Source of the DNA: Algisphaera agarilytica
GTDB taxonomy: Bacteria > Planctomycetota > Phycisphaerae > Phycisphaerales > Phycisphaeraceae
NCBI RefSeq assembly: GCF_014207595.1
Contig: NZ_JACHGY010000001.1
Coordinates: forward strand, 1,988,738-2,052,737
DNA: 64,000 nt
Direction of reading: 5' to 3'
Shown one piece after another: positions 27,362 through 38,492 of this stretch (positions are counted from its first letter, which is position 1; every line of letters starts with the position of its first letter). Position numbers and translations under genes: made by a program. The notes below the pieces were generated by a model that worked only from the letters and a program-made list of their open reading frames with translations, ran no database searches and was not told the DNA's origin.

Positions 27362-29221
27362 ATGAAATCGATCCTGTCCGGCCTTTTGCTGTCGGCGTGT
27401 TTCGCCACCCCAGCCTCGACTGAGCCCGTCACGCTCACCGTCGACCCCGCCACGGTGCGGTCCATCGGCGGCATCACCACGCTCGAGCGCGAGAAGTACA
27501 TCACGATCCACGCCACGCCCGGCGAGATCGACATGTCCGACGAGATGCTCCGCTACATCGAAGACGAGCTCGAGGCCCACTACGGCCGCGACGGCGGATC
27601 ACAATCGCAGTACATCAAGTCCACCCCGGCGGATCCCGACAACCCGCTCATGCCCGACGTCGAGCACATCCGTCAGGCGGGCGAGGCCCACCGCGCCGAA
27701 TACGCCGCCAACCCCGAGCGTTACCGCCCCGAGTCGATGCGCGAGGTCGTGTTCTGCACCCACCCCAAGTGGGTGATGGGTCGGCCTGGCAACGACTATG
27801 CCCCGTTCGGCCCGACCACCGCCGAGGCCACGGCCGAGTTTTGTGCGCAGTTCCTCAAATACTTCTTCACCGACGAAACCCGTCCGAATTACTACGAGGT
27901 CTTCAACGAGCCGTTCGTCAAAGCCAAGCAGATGAACACCACCGCCGAAGAGATCTCGCGTCACCACGTCGTGACCGCTCGGCGGATCCGCGAACTGCTG
28001 CCCAACGACGACATCCTCATCGGCGGTTACTCCGCCGCGTGGGCCGAGGTCGAGGGCCGCAACTTCGAGCACTGGAACAGCTGGCAGAAGACCTTCATGG
28101 ATATTGCGGGCGAAGAGATGGACTTCTTCTCCACCCACCTCTACGACGGGGTCAACGTCAAGGGCACCCACGCCGAGCGCACCGGCAGCAACGTCGTGGC
28201 GATCATGGACCTCATCGACAGCTACAGCTACATCAAGTGGGGCGTCGCCAAACCGCAGACGATCACCGAGTACGGCCGGCTGATTCAGAACGACGTGGAC
28301 AAGGCCTGGCCCGACCGTCTTCGGCGTGAGCTTGCGCTGCAGGGCTCGTTCAATGGCATGCTCATGATGTACCTCGAGCACCCCGACCGGCTGCTCAAGA
28401 CCGTGCCGTTCATCCTCGGCGTGGGGTCGTGGAAATACGGCGATGCCGAGCGTGGCCCGGTCGATCCGCCGTCGGACTTCTTGCTGTGGCGTTGGACGGG
28501 CGACAACTATGTCACCACCGGGATCGATCTGTTCTACCGCTTCTGGAAGGGCGTCGAGGGCGAGCGGCGGGTGGCCTTTGCCGACGACCCCGACATCCGC
28601 ACGCACTACTTTGCGGACGGCCTGCGGCACACGCTCATGATCCACAACATGGACAGCGAGCCGCGGACCGTGAAAATTCAGGGCTTGGGCGACCTGGACA
28701 TCGCCAAGGTCAGCCTGCGCTCACTTGGCTCGCGTGACGATGCGCCCATGCTCACGGAACAAGTGCTCTTCGGCCTGCCGGAAGAAGTCACCATCAGCGC
28801 CACCGAGGCGGCCGCGGTCATCATCGATCTGCGTGAGACGTTCCCCGCGACACAGACCGTCGAAGAAACGCGGGTGTACGCCGAGAACTACCTCGAAGAG
28901 ATCGAAGCCGATCAACCCCTCGAGTTCACTTACAAGAACGTGCCGACCGGCGAGGGCACCGCGGCGCTCCGCCTGAGCATCGGCCGAGTCCCCGGTGCCT
29001 CGCTGCAACCCAAGGCTTGGGTCAACGGCACCGAAGTCCAAGTTCCCACCGACTGGGCCGGCAGCGTGCAGGAAGGTCGGCCGCGCTTCTTCGGCATGAT
29101 CGAAGTGCCCGTGCCCGTCGAAGCCCTCGCCGAGAACACCACCGTGAAACTCGTCTTTCCCGACAGCGGCGGCAAGGTCGCCAGCGCGGTGCTGCAGACG
29201 AATCTGATTGCGAACGATTAA
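27362..29221 (+). CDS. GH86-like secreted beta-agarase/porphyranase
   Basis: A 619-residue secreted protein (signal peptide about 1-20) with a clan GH-A style (beta/alpha)8 core. The acid/base is in [10 protein letters not shown] (Glu183) and the nucleophile in T-I-T-E-Y-G (Glu303). The motif S-I-G-G-I-T at the mature N-terminus is shared with the hydrolase at 55993. C-terminal beta-sandwich domains start near residue 420. The pattern best recalls GH86 agarases/porphyranases. It lies 20 bp after sulfatase 1 and 31 bp before sulfatase 2. In-frame sequence upstream of 27362 lies over the sulfatase gene in another frame. Confidence 0.65.
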   Translation: MKSILSGLLLSACFATPASTEPVTLTVDPATVRSIGGITTLEREKYITIHATPGEIDMSDEMLRYIEDELEAHYGRDGGSQSQYIKSTPADPDNPLMPDVEHIRQAGEAHRAEYAANPERYRPESMREVVFCTHPKWVMGRPGNDYAPFGPTTAEATAEFCAQFLKYFFTDETRPNYYEVFNEPFVKAKQMNTTAEEISRHHVVTARRIRELLPNDDILIGGYSAAWAEVEGRNFEHWNSWQKTFMDIAGEEMDFFSTHLYDGVNVKGTHAERTGSNVVAIMDLIDSYSYIKWGVAKPQTITEYGRLIQNDVDKAWPDRLRRELALQGSFNGMLMMYLEHPDRLLKTVPFILGVGSWKYGDAERGPVDPPSDFLLWRWTGDNYVTTGIDLFYRFWKGVEGERRVAFADDPDIRTHYFADGLRHTLMIHNMDSEPRTVKIQGLGDLDIAKVSLRSLGSRDDAPMLTEQVLFGLPEEVTISATEAAAVIIDLRETFPATQTVEETRVYAENYLEEIEADQPLEFTYKNVPTGEGTAALRLSIGRVPGASLQPKAWVNGTEVQVPTDWAGSVQEGRPRFFGMIEVPVPVEALAENTTVKLVFPDSGGKVASAVLQTNLIAND

Positions 29222-29252
29222 TCGCTGCCTCAAACCGTACCAAGGATCCCCC

Positions 29253-30656
29253 ATGCTGACTCGCTTCTTGTTCACACTCACGGCTTGCTTGGCCACGCTG
29301 ACGCCGAGCGTCTCGGCTGTGGCGGGCGATACGTCCAAGCCCAACATCATCCTCATCTTCGTCGACGACATGGGCTACGGCTGCTCGGGTGCTTACGGCG
29401 ACACGAATCTTGTGCCCGTCCCCAACATCGACCGCATCGCCCACGAAGGCATCCGCTTTACCGAGGGCTACGTCACCGCGCCCGGCTGCGGTCCGAGCCG
29501 ATACGGCTTGTTGTATGGCGCTTACCAACAACGCTTCGGGGTCCAGTTCAACACCGATGCCTACAGCAAGCTCCCGCAGTTCCCCAACGAAACGCTCGAC
29601 AACAACCGCGTCCCCGACACGCAGCCCATGATGCCGATCCCGCTGAGCGAGGCGGGCTACACCACCGGGCTGATCGGCAAGTACAACCTGCCGTGCTACC
29701 CCAACACGCCGTTCGACGAGACGATGTCGGTCGTACACTTCAGCAACGACTTTTGGCCGGATGAGAACGGGCACTACGACGGCGTCGACGAACCCAAAGC
29801 GGTGGGCGGACACAAAGACATCTACTGGGGCCCGAAGCGTGTGGGTGACGAATACGTGACCGACCGCATGGGCCGGCAGGCGGTGGACTTCATCGAGCGT
29901 CACGCCGACAAGCCGTTCTTCCTGTACCTCGCGTTCAACGCGGTGCACAGCCCGATGCAGGCGAAGGAAGCGTACAAGCCGCGCGTCGCTCACCTCGAAG
30001 GCGAAGCCCGTCAGCTCTACGGCGCGATGATGATCTCGATGGACGAGAACGTCGGCCGGGTGCTTGATGCGCTGGATCGCATGGAGATTGCCGACAACAC
30101 GCTGGTGGTGTTCAGCAGCGACAACGGCGCTTCGTTTGCCTACCGCGTGAAGTGGCCCGAAGACTGGCCCGAGGTGTTGTTGGGTAGCTCGGGCCCGCTG
30201 CGTGCCCACAAGGGATCGTTCTACGAAGGCGGCATCCGCGTGCCGTTCATGATGCGCTGGCCCGCGAAGTTCGAAGCGGGGCGGGTGTTCGAGGAGCCGG
30301 TCAGCACCCTGGACCTGTACCCGACGTTCTGCTCGATCGCCGGGGCAGAGCTGCCCAAAGAAGCCATGATCGAAGGCAAGAATCTCATGCCTTACCTCGA
30401 CGGTGAAAAGACCGGCCTTTCCGACCGCACCCTGCAATGGTTCTGGAACGACACCGGCTCGATGCGTAAGGGCGATTGGAAGCTCGTTGCCTACGGCGAC
30501 CGCCGAGAGCTTTACAACCTTAAAGAAGACATCGCCGAGAAAAATAACCTCGCCAAGAAGCATCCCGAGCTCTTCCAGGAACTCAACGCCGAGCACGACG
30601 CGTTCCGCGCCGAGATGCCCCCGCGGCTGCACCCGATCGAACTCAAGTTGAAGTAA
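29253..30656 (+). CDS. Secreted type I sulfatase 2
   Basis: A 467-residue paralogue of sulfatase 1, highly similar along its whole length, with a signal peptide (1-24) and the activation motif C-G-P-S-R at Cys79. Ligand motifs D-D-M-G-Y-G and S-S-D-N-G-A-S are kept. AAGGA stands upstream of the ATG at 29253. Two near relatives flanking one hydrolase suggest tandem duplication with possible division of labour over sulfate positions. A strong terminator ends the operon. Confidence 0.92.
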   Translation: MLTRFLFTLTACLATLTPSVSAVAGDTSKPNIILIFVDDMGYGCSGAYGDTNLVPVPNIDRIAHEGIRFTEGYVTAPGCGPSRYGLLYGAYQQRFGVQFNTDAYSKLPQFPNETLDNNRVPDTQPMMPIPLSEAGYTTGLIGKYNLPCYPNTPFDETMSVVHFSNDFWPDENGHYDGVDEPKAVGGHKDIYWGPKRVGDEYVTDRMGRQAVDFIERHADKPFFLYLAFNAVHSPMQAKEAYKPRVAHLEGEARQLYGAMMISMDENVGRVLDALDRMEIADNTLVVFSSDNGASFAYRVKWPEDWPEVLLGSSGPLRAHKGSFYEGGIRVPFMMRWPAKFEAGRVFEEPVSTLDLYPTFCSIAGAELPKEAMIEGKNLMPYLDGEKTGLSDRTLQWFWNDTGSMRKGDWKLVAYGDRRELYNLKEDIAEKNNLAKKHPELFQELNAEHDAFRAEMPPRLHPIELKLK

Positions 30657-30676
30657 ACGCCAGAGCTTACGCGCGA

Positions 30677-30714
30677 CGGCCGCAGCTGTGATGCATCGCA
30701 GCTACGGCCGTTTT
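30677..30714 (+). terminator. Terminator of the sulfatase/GH86 operon
   Basis: The arms 30677-30693 (CGGCCGCAGCTGTGATG) and 30694-30710 pair at 15 of 17 positions, with the centre forming the loop, and are followed by TTTT. Confidence 0.75.
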
Positions 30715-30772
30715 CATGCGCCCGAAGCTTTCCGCGACGCGTGGCGTCGCAGTTATTTTGACTCATCACTGT

Positions 30773-31363
30773 TCACTGATCACTCATCACTTCCGCCCGA
30801 TACGGGCGGACCTTATGCAGCGCGATCGACGCGGCCATGCTCAGCAGGATCGACACGGCAAACGCCCAGATCGCCCAGCGCAGGTGCAGTTCCGTGTCGC
30901 CGGGCAGGCCCTTGATCGCCAATACGAGCAGGCCCAGCACCATGACGTCGAGCATGGAGAACTTGCCGAGGTGAGACGTCAGTTTCACTGCGACGTGCGG
31001 GCGGACGCCGAGGCGCAGGGCCGCGGCGCCCCACGCCATGACAGCCAGCTTGAGGGCGGGGAAGACCACCGAGAAGGCGAAGAGCAGTGCGGCGACAAGC
31101 GTGCTGCCGCGCTCGGAGGAGTGGCGCATCGTGTCGATGCCGCCGAGGATCGAGTAGGTGCGCGGCTCGAGGTCGTCGGGCTCGAACAGACGCACCCACA
31201 CATCCAGGTCTTCGCCCGCGCTCGGAATGATCGTCATGCACGGCCCGATCAGCCCGAGACCCAACCCGATCGCGCTGAGCATCAGCAGATTCGCCACGAT
31301 CGCCAGACGCGTCGCGGTCATGCGTTTGCCCTTGGGTTTGACAGGGGTGTCTGCGGTACTCAT
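30773..31363 (-). CDS. pqiA: PqiA-like inner-membrane protein
   Basis: A 196-residue protein with four hydrophobic helices and the hallmark G-K-F-S-M-L-D-V segment before helix 3, as in PqiA/YebS proteins linked to lipid transport between membranes. Only one PqiA repeat is present (E. coli PqiA has two), and no MCE-domain partner lies nearby. Its start overlaps the stop of the preceding gene (ATGA). Confidence 0.8.
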   Translation of the reverse strand: MSTADTPVKPKGKRMTATRLAIVANLLMLSAIGLGLGLIGPCMTIIPSAGEDLDVWVRLFEPDDLEPRTYSILGGIDTMRHSSERGSTLVAALLFAFSVVFPALKLAVMAWGAAALRLGVRPHVAVKLTSHLGKFSMLDVMVLGLLVLAIKGLPGDTELHLRWAIWAFAVSILLSMAASIALHKVRPYRAEVMSDQ

Positions 31364-32106
31364 GGGCTGTTGGGACTGGATAACGCTTCGATCAAACTCT
31401 GCAGCGGCTGGGCGGTGTCGGTGGTGCCGATGACGATGCGCTTGATCGCGTTGGTTTCGGTTTCTTCAAAGGTCAGGGTCTGGTCGCCCTGCAGGAGGTC
31501 GGCGACGTTGATGACGACCTGGCCCGCCTCGTCTTTGCCCAGGCCGGTGGGGTCTTCGTCCCAGACGTCGATGGTGAGGGTCTGGTCGTCGGTGGCGTTG
31601 ATGATCGCGCCCTGGTTGAGGGTGGAGCGGAGCTCGAGCTTGCCTTCGCCGAGCATGGGCAGGGCCTCGGCGACGTCGATGGTGATGGGGTCCCACAGGC
31701 CGATGAGGGTGTTCTCGCGGGTGTCGCTGGTGTAGCCGGTGTGGCCGTTCCAGGTAAGGCTGTAGCGGATGTCGGGGGCCGACTTGTCGAGCTTGTCCCA
31801 GGTCTTGTTGCCGGGCTGGCGGGGGTAGAGCTCGATGGTCTTCACAAAGACGTAGTAGTCCCGTCCGATCTGCAGGGTGAGCGGGGCGGGCGAGGCGGTG
31901 GGATCGCTGCCCGAGCCGTTCGGGTCGGCCCGGGTCGGATCGTCCGGGCCCCACGCGAGGTAGCCCGCGATGACGCCGACGACCAGCGCGATCGGCAGGA
32001 GGCCGAACAACCAGGCCCAGGTGCGCCGTCCGCGGTTGGCGGGGGCGGGGGGCGTCGAGGCCGGGGGGGAGGGGGTGCCGGAAGTGGGGGGTGGGCTTTG
32101 GGCCAT
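31360..32106 (-). CDS. Membrane-anchored protein with C2-like C-terminal domain, function unknown
   Basis: A 248-residue protein: a Pro/Ser-rich cytoplasmic tail (1-25), one transmembrane helix (about 30-50), a Gly/Ser/Pro linker, and a beta-rich domain (about 75-225) whose V-W-D-E-D-P segment and L-T-I-D-V pattern recall C2 domains that bind membranes or calcium. It is translationally coupled to the PqiA-like gene, which suggests a shared envelope role. Confidence 0.6.
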   Translation of the reverse strand: MAQSPPPTSGTPSPPASTPPAPANRGRRTWAWLFGLLPIALVVGVIAGYLAWGPDDPTRADPNGSGSDPTASPAPLTLQIGRDYYVFVKTIELYPRQPGNKTWDKLDKSAPDIRYSLTWNGHTGYTSDTRENTLIGLWDPITIDVAEALPMLGEGKLELRSTLNQGAIINATDDQTLTIDVWDEDPTGLGKDEAGQVVINVADLLQGDQTLTFEETETNAIKRIVIGTTDTAQPLQSLIEALSSPNSP

Positions 32107-32250
32107 GCTTCAACCTTAGTCGGGCGACGGAGTTGCGCCAACGTGTATACGCGGGCAATCTCGGGCCTGTTTCCGCGGAATCGAGAGGTTCAGAGGGCAA
32201 GGGGAACCACCCCTTGAATTGCGAATCGATTATCAATAACTTGTGACTAG

Positions 32251-32637
32251 ATGTGTCCCCGTACCGCCAACCAGCGTCATGTTGTTCGTCAGGTCATTGA
32301 AACGGCCGACCGTCCGCTGAGCCCGCAGGAAATCCTCAAGCTGGCCCACGTCAAGCAGCCAACCCTCGGCATCGCCACGGTTTACCGTGCGGTCAAGGCG
32401 GGCACGGAGCAGGGCTGGCTGGTCCCGGTCGAGATGCCTCACGGCCCGACCCGCTACGAACCCGCGGGCAAGGCCCACCACCACCATTTCGAGTGCACCG
32501 ACTGCCACGCCGTGTTCGGCGTCGAGGGCTGCCCCGGCCCGATGAACAGCCTCGTGCCGAAAGGCGCCGAGCTGACCGACCACGAAATCTTCCTTTACGG
32601 CCGGTGTGCGGACTGCCGCGAGCCCTCCAGTGGTTGA
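32251..32637 (+). CDS. Fur-family metalloregulator 1 (Zur-like candidate)
   Basis: A 128-residue Fur-family repressor: a winged helix with G-I-A-T-V-Y-R-A-V-K (DNA recognition), the H-H-H-H-F-E-C metal cluster, and two C-x-x-C pairs (C-T-D-C near residue 76 and C-A-D-C at the end) forming the structural zinc site. It is shorter than typical Fur at the N-terminus. A perfect palindrome for a Fur-type regulator lies just downstream, before the next gene, and a partial TTATCAATAA palindrome lies immediately upstream of its start. A close paralogue sits at 36191. Zinc rather than iron sensing is inferred from the neighbours. Confidence 0.85.
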   Translation: MCPRTANQRHVVRQVIETADRPLSPQEILKLAHVKQPTLGIATVYRAVKAGTEQGWLVPVEMPHGPTRYEPAGKAHHHHFECTDCHAVFGVEGCPGPMNSLVPKGAELTDHEIFLYGRCADCREPSSG

Positions 32638-32654
32638 GCCGTCTTGATTGATAG

Positions 32655-32670
32655 TGATAACTTGTTATCA
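32655..32670. promoter_or_regulatory. Fur/Zur-type operator
   Basis: TGATAACTTGTTATCA is a perfect 7-2-7 inverted repeat, nine bases before the GTG start of the pseudopilin-like gene, where bound repressor would block transcription. Size and AT-rich arms fit Fur-family boxes. Confidence 0.65.
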
Positions 32671-32679
32671 TGACGGGTT

Positions 32680-33456
32680 GTGCCGGATTTTAAGTCGCGA
32701 CAACCCGGTTTCACGCTCATCGAGTTGCTGGTTGTGATCTCAATCATCGCATTGATGGTGGGTATCCTCCTGCCCGCCCTCGGCAGCGCCCGGCGTACCG
32801 CGAAAACGATGAAATGCCTGGTCAACGTCAGGAACATGCAGGTCGCCCACTGGACCTACATGACCGACAACGACGGCTACTTCATTCAGGCGAATCTCTC
32901 GCACAGCGGCATCGTCCACTACAACCCGGACGGAACCCCGATCGTGCCGTGGCTCGAGACGCTTGAGGATTATTACGGGTCAGCATTGCTCCACCGTTCG
33001 CCGGTGGACGAGAGCCCGCACTGGGGCCCTGCGCCCGACGGCCAGCCGATCACGGGCGCTCCGATTAACCAGCGGCGGGTCACCAGCTACGGCATCAACA
33101 ACTATTTGGTGGACATCGGCTCGGGTTTCAATCCCAACGGCACCGGGCCGCCCTATAAGCGCCTCATCCAGGTGCCCAATCCTTCGGCCAACGTTCACTT
33201 TTTGATCATGGCTTACGAAGGGGCGTACGCGGGAGCAGACCACCCGCACGTCGAGAGCTGGGGGTTCTTCGGCGCGGCCGGGGCGCCGCAGCTCGCGGCA
33301 CAACAGGTCCAGATCGACGCTCACGGCGGGCCGCCCGCGGCGGCGGAGTCCAAGTCCAACTGGGGCTTTCTCGACGGCCACGCGGTGACCGCCGAGTTCA
33401 GCGAAGTGTATTTCGACGCGACGGAAAACAACTTTGATCCAGAGGTTGCCAACTAA
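32680..33456 (+). CDS. Prepilin-type (H-X9-DG-like) exported protein
   Basis: A 258-residue protein with a type IV prepilin N-terminus, G-F-T-L-I-E-L-L-V-V-I-S-I-I-A-L, beginning at residue 11, to be cleaved and methylated by a prepilin peptidase not encoded here. The C-terminal N-W-G-F-L-D-G-H-A segment matches the DG-containing end of the abundant planctomycete pseudopilin-like family. The GTG at 32680 is the only start consistent with a short leader. The palindrome directly upstream suggests metal-dependent control. Confidence 0.78.
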   Translation: MPDFKSRQPGFTLIELLVVISIIALMVGILLPALGSARRTAKTMKCLVNVRNMQVAHWTYMTDNDGYFIQANLSHSGIVHYNPDGTPIVPWLETLEDYYGSALLHRSPVDESPHWGPAPDGQPITGAPINQRRVTSYGINNYLVDIGSGFNPNGTGPPYKRLIQVPNPSANVHFLIMAYEGAYAGADHPHVESWGFFGAAGAPQLAAQQVQIDAHGGPPAAAESKSNWGFLDGHAVTAEFSEVYFDATENNFDPEVAN

Positions 33457-33497
33457 GTGGGGGCAGCGAAATTTAGTTCTTACAGGAGATTGGAAGC

Positions 33498-34295
33498 ATG
33501 TTCAGTAAAAAACAACTCATCGTGTCATTGACGGCCGGACTGGCCACGGCGGGGCTGTTCGCGGGCAGCGCGAACGCCGAAGAAGAAGCGCACTCGGACA
33601 TCATGCCCTACGTGGACAACGGCGTGCTGCTCACCGGCGGCTACGTTTTTGCCGAAGGCACCGCTGAGGCGGGGCCGTTCACCGTCTATGAGGGCGAGCT
33701 GGGAGCCAACTACGAAGCCGAAGGCATGCCCGGCGGCGACGAGCCCGGTTTCGCGACCGATGGATCGAGCACCATCGTTTCCGATGGCACCATCGATTTC
33801 GCCTTCCCGGCCAACACCGCGCTGAACTTCAATTCCCTCCTGCTGCCCGGCCTCAACCTCGACGCCGCGTACTGGGACGGCACGCTGGGCGGCAACTTCG
33901 TCGCGACGCCCGACACCGTCATCCTGACCAACGAGTTGATCTCGGTCGATCTCAACGGCGACAGCACCCTGCCCGGCACCACCGGCTTCACCATCTGGAC
34001 CAGCGACTCCAACGGTGTTGGTCACGGCCACTTCGACGTCTTCATCGATGAGCCCGATGCCACCGCTCAAGCCGGTATCTACCTCATCAGCCTGGAGCTC
34101 GAAGCCGGCTCCGGCGGCCCGACTTCGGACCCGCTCTTTTTCGTGCTGAACTACGGCCTCGACGAAGAACTGCACGAAGTGGCTGCGGACTTTGTCAGCG
34201 CAGGCGACCTCACCGCCGCGGTACCCGAGCCCGCCTCGCTGGCGCTGGTTCTGGGTGGCGGCCTGGTGGCACTCGGCCGTCGCCGTCGCGCCTGA
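33498..34295 (+). CDS. PEP-CTERM exported protein 1 (possible Zur-repressed all3515-like family)
   Basis: A 265-residue protein: signal peptide (1-27), an acidic mature domain opening with H-S-D-I-M-P-Y, and a C-terminal sorting signal V-P-E-P-A-S-L-A-L followed by a hydrophobic helix and R-R-R-R. It would be exported and processed by an exosortase. Its N-terminal H-x-D-I motif and overall layout match the protein encoded 80 bp downstream. The pair recalls the family of Zur-repressed PEP-CTERM proteins typified by Anabaena All3515; that recall is from memory. RBS AGGAG precedes the ATG. Confidence 0.75.
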   Translation: MFSKKQLIVSLTAGLATAGLFAGSANAEEEAHSDIMPYVDNGVLLTGGYVFAEGTAEAGPFTVYEGELGANYEAEGMPGGDEPGFATDGSSTIVSDGTIDFAFPANTALNFNSLLLPGLNLDAAYWDGTLGGNFVATPDTVILTNELISVDLNGDSTLPGTTGFTIWTSDSNGVGHGHFDVFIDEPDATAQAGIYLISLELEAGSGGPTSDPLFFVLNYGLDEELHEVAADFVSAGDLTAAVPEPASLALVLGGGLVALGRRRRA

Positions 34296-34316
34296 GGCTT
34301 GAGCTTTGAATAACCC

Positions 34317-34349
34317 GCCTCCGGCCGCGGAAACGTGGCCGGAGGCTTT
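34317..34349 (+). terminator. Hairpin between the two PEP-CTERM genes
   Basis: GCCTCCGGCC (34317-34326) pairs perfectly with GGCCGGAGGC (34337-34346), followed by TTT. With a short T run it probably attenuates rather than fully stops transcription. Confidence 0.6.
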
Positions 34350-34377
34350 ACCTGGAACTTCGCCCCGGAGTGATGTG

Positions 34378-35412
34378 ATGAACCGTTTGTTTTCCTGGCC
34401 CGCCCTCGTGTTGCTCGGTGTGACCACCGCAGCGTCGGCCCAAGTGCCTCACGTTGACATCCTCATCTACGAGCAAGACGGCAAGCTCGCCACCGGCGGG
34501 TCGGACTTCGATGCCGGCGGCACTCCCGACGGCGGCGTCGAGAGCCCGGACACGCGCGTTTTCTCTCGTGAATTGGACCTGGACGGTTTCACCAACCTCC
34601 GCGCGGGCGACGACCCGGGTTTCAACTCGACGCCGGACTTCAGCCTGCCCGCCAACGAAGACCTGTACTACCGCACCGTGCCGTTCACGCTCCCCACGGG
34701 TGCGTCCAGCCGGAACCTGTGGTACTGGGATGGGCTGGACGACGGCTCGAACGGGAACTATCTCGACGATGTCGATTTCGGTGCCCCGCCCAGCGGCGTG
34801 GAGTTCGCCCGTTTCAACAACGGCAACCGGGAAGAAATCGCCGACGGCTCGGATACCACGCTGCCCTACGTGTTCATCCAGACCTCGAATTCGCTGGGCG
34901 TCGTGCACAAGCACCTGGCCTGGGGCGTCACGGGTGACGGCTACCAATCGATCAACGTCGGCGGCGGTGCCCCGCCCGAGGGCTTGTATCTGGTGAGCTT
35001 CGAGTTCTCCATCGGCGGTGACAGCCACGACCCGCTGACCGACCCCGAGAATGCCGAGCCGATCTACATCGTGTTCAACAACGACGCCGACCCGCTCGCC
35101 GAGGCCGCCGCGGTCGACTGGCTCACCAGTGAGTTGATCGGGGGAGACGTCCTGCTGGGCGACTACAACGGCAACGGCGTCGTCGACGCCGCCGACTACA
35201 CCGTCTGGCAGGACAGCTTCGGGTCGACCACTCTGCTCGACGCCGACGGCAACGGCAACGGCGTGGTCGATGCGGCGGACTACACCGTCTGGCAGGACAA
35301 TTTCGGGGCCTCGGCCGCACTCAGCCAGGGGCTGATGATCGTTCCCGAACCCAACAGCTTGTTGATCGTCGCGGGCCTCGGAGGGGTGGCCCTGCGTCGA
35401 CGCAAGCGTTGA
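34378..35412 (+). CDS. PEP-CTERM exported protein 2 with two dockerin-like repeats
   Basis: A 344-residue relative of the preceding protein: signal peptide (1-21), H-V-D-I-L-I-Y near the mature start, the same beta-rich core, then two copies of N-G-V-V-D-A-A-D-Y-T-V-W-Q-D (about residues 262-310), calcium-binding dockerin type I-like repeats, and the PEP-CTERM tail V-P-E-P-N-S-L-L-I plus helix and R-R-R-K-R. The extra dockerin-like pair, absent from protein 1, could tether it to cohesin-bearing surface proteins. The ATG at 34378 is chosen for the signal peptide. Confidence 0.78.
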   Translation: MNRLFSWPALVLLGVTTAASAQVPHVDILIYEQDGKLATGGSDFDAGGTPDGGVESPDTRVFSRELDLDGFTNLRAGDDPGFNSTPDFSLPANEDLYYRTVPFTLPTGASSRNLWYWDGLDDGSNGNYLDDVDFGAPPSGVEFARFNNGNREEIADGSDTTLPYVFIQTSNSLGVVHKHLAWGVTGDGYQSINVGGGAPPEGLYLVSFEFSIGGDSHDPLTDPENAEPIYIVFNNDADPLAEAAAVDWLTSELIGGDVLLGDYNGNGVVDAADYTVWQDSFGSTTLLDADGNGNGVVDAADYTVWQDNFGASAALSQGLMIVPEPNSLLIVAGLGGVALRRRKR

Positions 35413-35425
35413 TTTCCATCAGAGT

Positions 35426-35457
35426 GCCGAGGGCTCGCTGCCCTCGGCGCTTTTTTT
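35426..35457 (+). terminator. Strong terminator after PEP-CTERM gene 2
   Basis: GCCGAGGGC (35426-35434) pairs perfectly with GCCCTCGGC (35440-35448), five-base loop, followed by GC and seven T residues. Confidence 0.88.
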
Positions 35458-35551
35458 ATGCGCCTCCCCAGCCGACCGCGAGCCCGCCAATCCCGGGGCG
35501 GTATTCACCAAAGCGGTCGGCTCGTTTACGATAGGTGAAAGGAGTTTCCGC

Positions 35552-36157
35552 ATGTTTCACCGCGTCCCCCGTTTTTCGGCGTCCCGATCCGCTTCCCTGG
35601 CTGTGCTCGTTCTGGCGGCTATGCTGCTGCCCGGCGTCGCGCTAGCCAAAGACTTCCTCCCGGCAGACGGCAACCTCAAGATCCGAGAGGGCAACAGCAA
35701 GCGTTCGCCCGTCGTGATCTTCATCGACAAGGGCCTGATCTACAAAGGGGAACGCAAAGCGGAGGACGCGATTCTCTACAACTTCCGCAGCGGCCTGGTC
35801 CGCAAGGGGCGCGAGCGGAGCGGCGATTTTGTGGTGCGTATCCGGGAGAACGCGGTGGTGGACGCGGACAACAACCGGATCTTCACCGTGAGCAACGGCA
35901 AGATCTTCGGCCCGGACGACCGACGCAAGGTGCTCTACACCATCGGCGGGAGCCAGCTCTACAGGGGCGACAACCGCCAAACCCCGGCGTTGTATAACTG
36001 GTCGGGCAGCAATTGGGACAACCAGCAGACGGCGCTGCTCATGGCGGTGCTCATCCATCTGGAGGTGTTGCCCGTCGAGACCAAGCAGAAGCCCGAGGCG
36101 GGTGAGGGTGAAGAAAGCGGAGAAAATGAAGAAAGCGATGAAACCCAGGGGGGTTGA
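35552..36157 (+). CDS. Exported protein of unknown function with short beta repeats
   Basis: A 201-residue protein with a signal peptide (cleavage after about A-L-A, residue 32). The mature part is a run of short beta units ending in phrases like I-F-I-D-K-G-L-I-Y-K-G, I-L-Y-N-F-R-S-G, I-F-T-V-S-N-G-K-I-F-G and V-L-Y-T-I-G-G-S-Q-L-Y-R-G, similar in rhythm to repeat proteins that display on surfaces. The last 25 residues are acidic (Glu/Gly). AAAGGAG precedes the ATG. It lies between the PEP-CTERM pair and the second Fur paralogue. Function not recognised. Confidence 0.6.
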   Translation: MFHRVPRFSASRSASLAVLVLAAMLLPGVALAKDFLPADGNLKIREGNSKRSPVVIFIDKGLIYKGERKAEDAILYNFRSGLVRKGRERSGDFVVRIRENAVVDADNNRIFTVSNGKIFGPDDRRKVLYTIGGSQLYRGDNRQTPALYNWSGSNWDNQQTALLMAVLIHLEVLPVETKQKPEAGEGEESGENEESDETQGG

Positions 36158-36190
36158 TCGTGGGCTTGAATACGTCTAGCGTGATACGAC

Positions 36191-36571
36191 ATGCCTCCTC
36201 GTCAAACCAACCAACGCGCTGCTGTCCGTGAAGCCATCGAAGCCGCCGACCGGCCGCTGACTCCGCAGGAGATCCTCGACCTGGCCCAGGCCGATCTGCC
36301 CGGGCTGGGGATCGCGACGGTCTACCGCGCGGTCAAGGTGGGGGCCGAGGAAGGTTGGCTGACGCCGGTCGAGCTGCCCAACGGGCCGACCCGCTACGAG
36401 CCCGCGGGCAAGAAACACCACCACCACTTCGAATGTACGGAATGTAACGCGGTGTTTGAGATCGACGGCTGCCCCACCCCGCCCTCGAAGCTGCGGCCGA
36501 TGGTTCCCGAGGGCTGCGAATTAACGGGACACGAAGTGATTTTGTACGGGCGCTGTGCCGACTGCCGGTGA
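36191..36571 (+). CDS. Fur-family metalloregulator 2 (paralogue of 32251-32637)
   Basis: A 126-residue Fur-family protein strongly similar to the first, with the same G-I-A-T-V-Y-R-A-V-K recognition helix, H-H-H-H-F-E-C cluster and terminal C-A-D-C. Differences concentrate in the segment between the two zinc Cys pairs. It follows the exported-protein gene by 33 bp and could be co-transcribed. Two paralogues 4 kb apart may respond to different metals or levels. Confidence 0.85.
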   Translation: MPPRQTNQRAAVREAIEAADRPLTPQEILDLAQADLPGLGIATVYRAVKVGAEEGWLTPVELPNGPTRYEPAGKKHHHHFECTECNAVFEIDGCPTPPSKLRPMVPEGCELTGHEVILYGRCADCR

Positions 36572-36752
36572 CCCGTGAGCCCGGGCTGCCCCGGATTTGA
36601 TCATCTCGCCCATTTTCTTCGGGATTCGCAAATCTGAGATTCCCGGGGGTGAAACTTTTTTTGCTTACAAACGTCTTATCCGGGGGCAATGAATCCGTTA
36701 CCCTTTGTTGGCTGACTTTTCGTTTTCAAGCAGTGTCTTCTCACATACAAGC

Positions 36753-38484
<1,732 letters not shown>

Positions 38485-38492
<8 letters not shown>

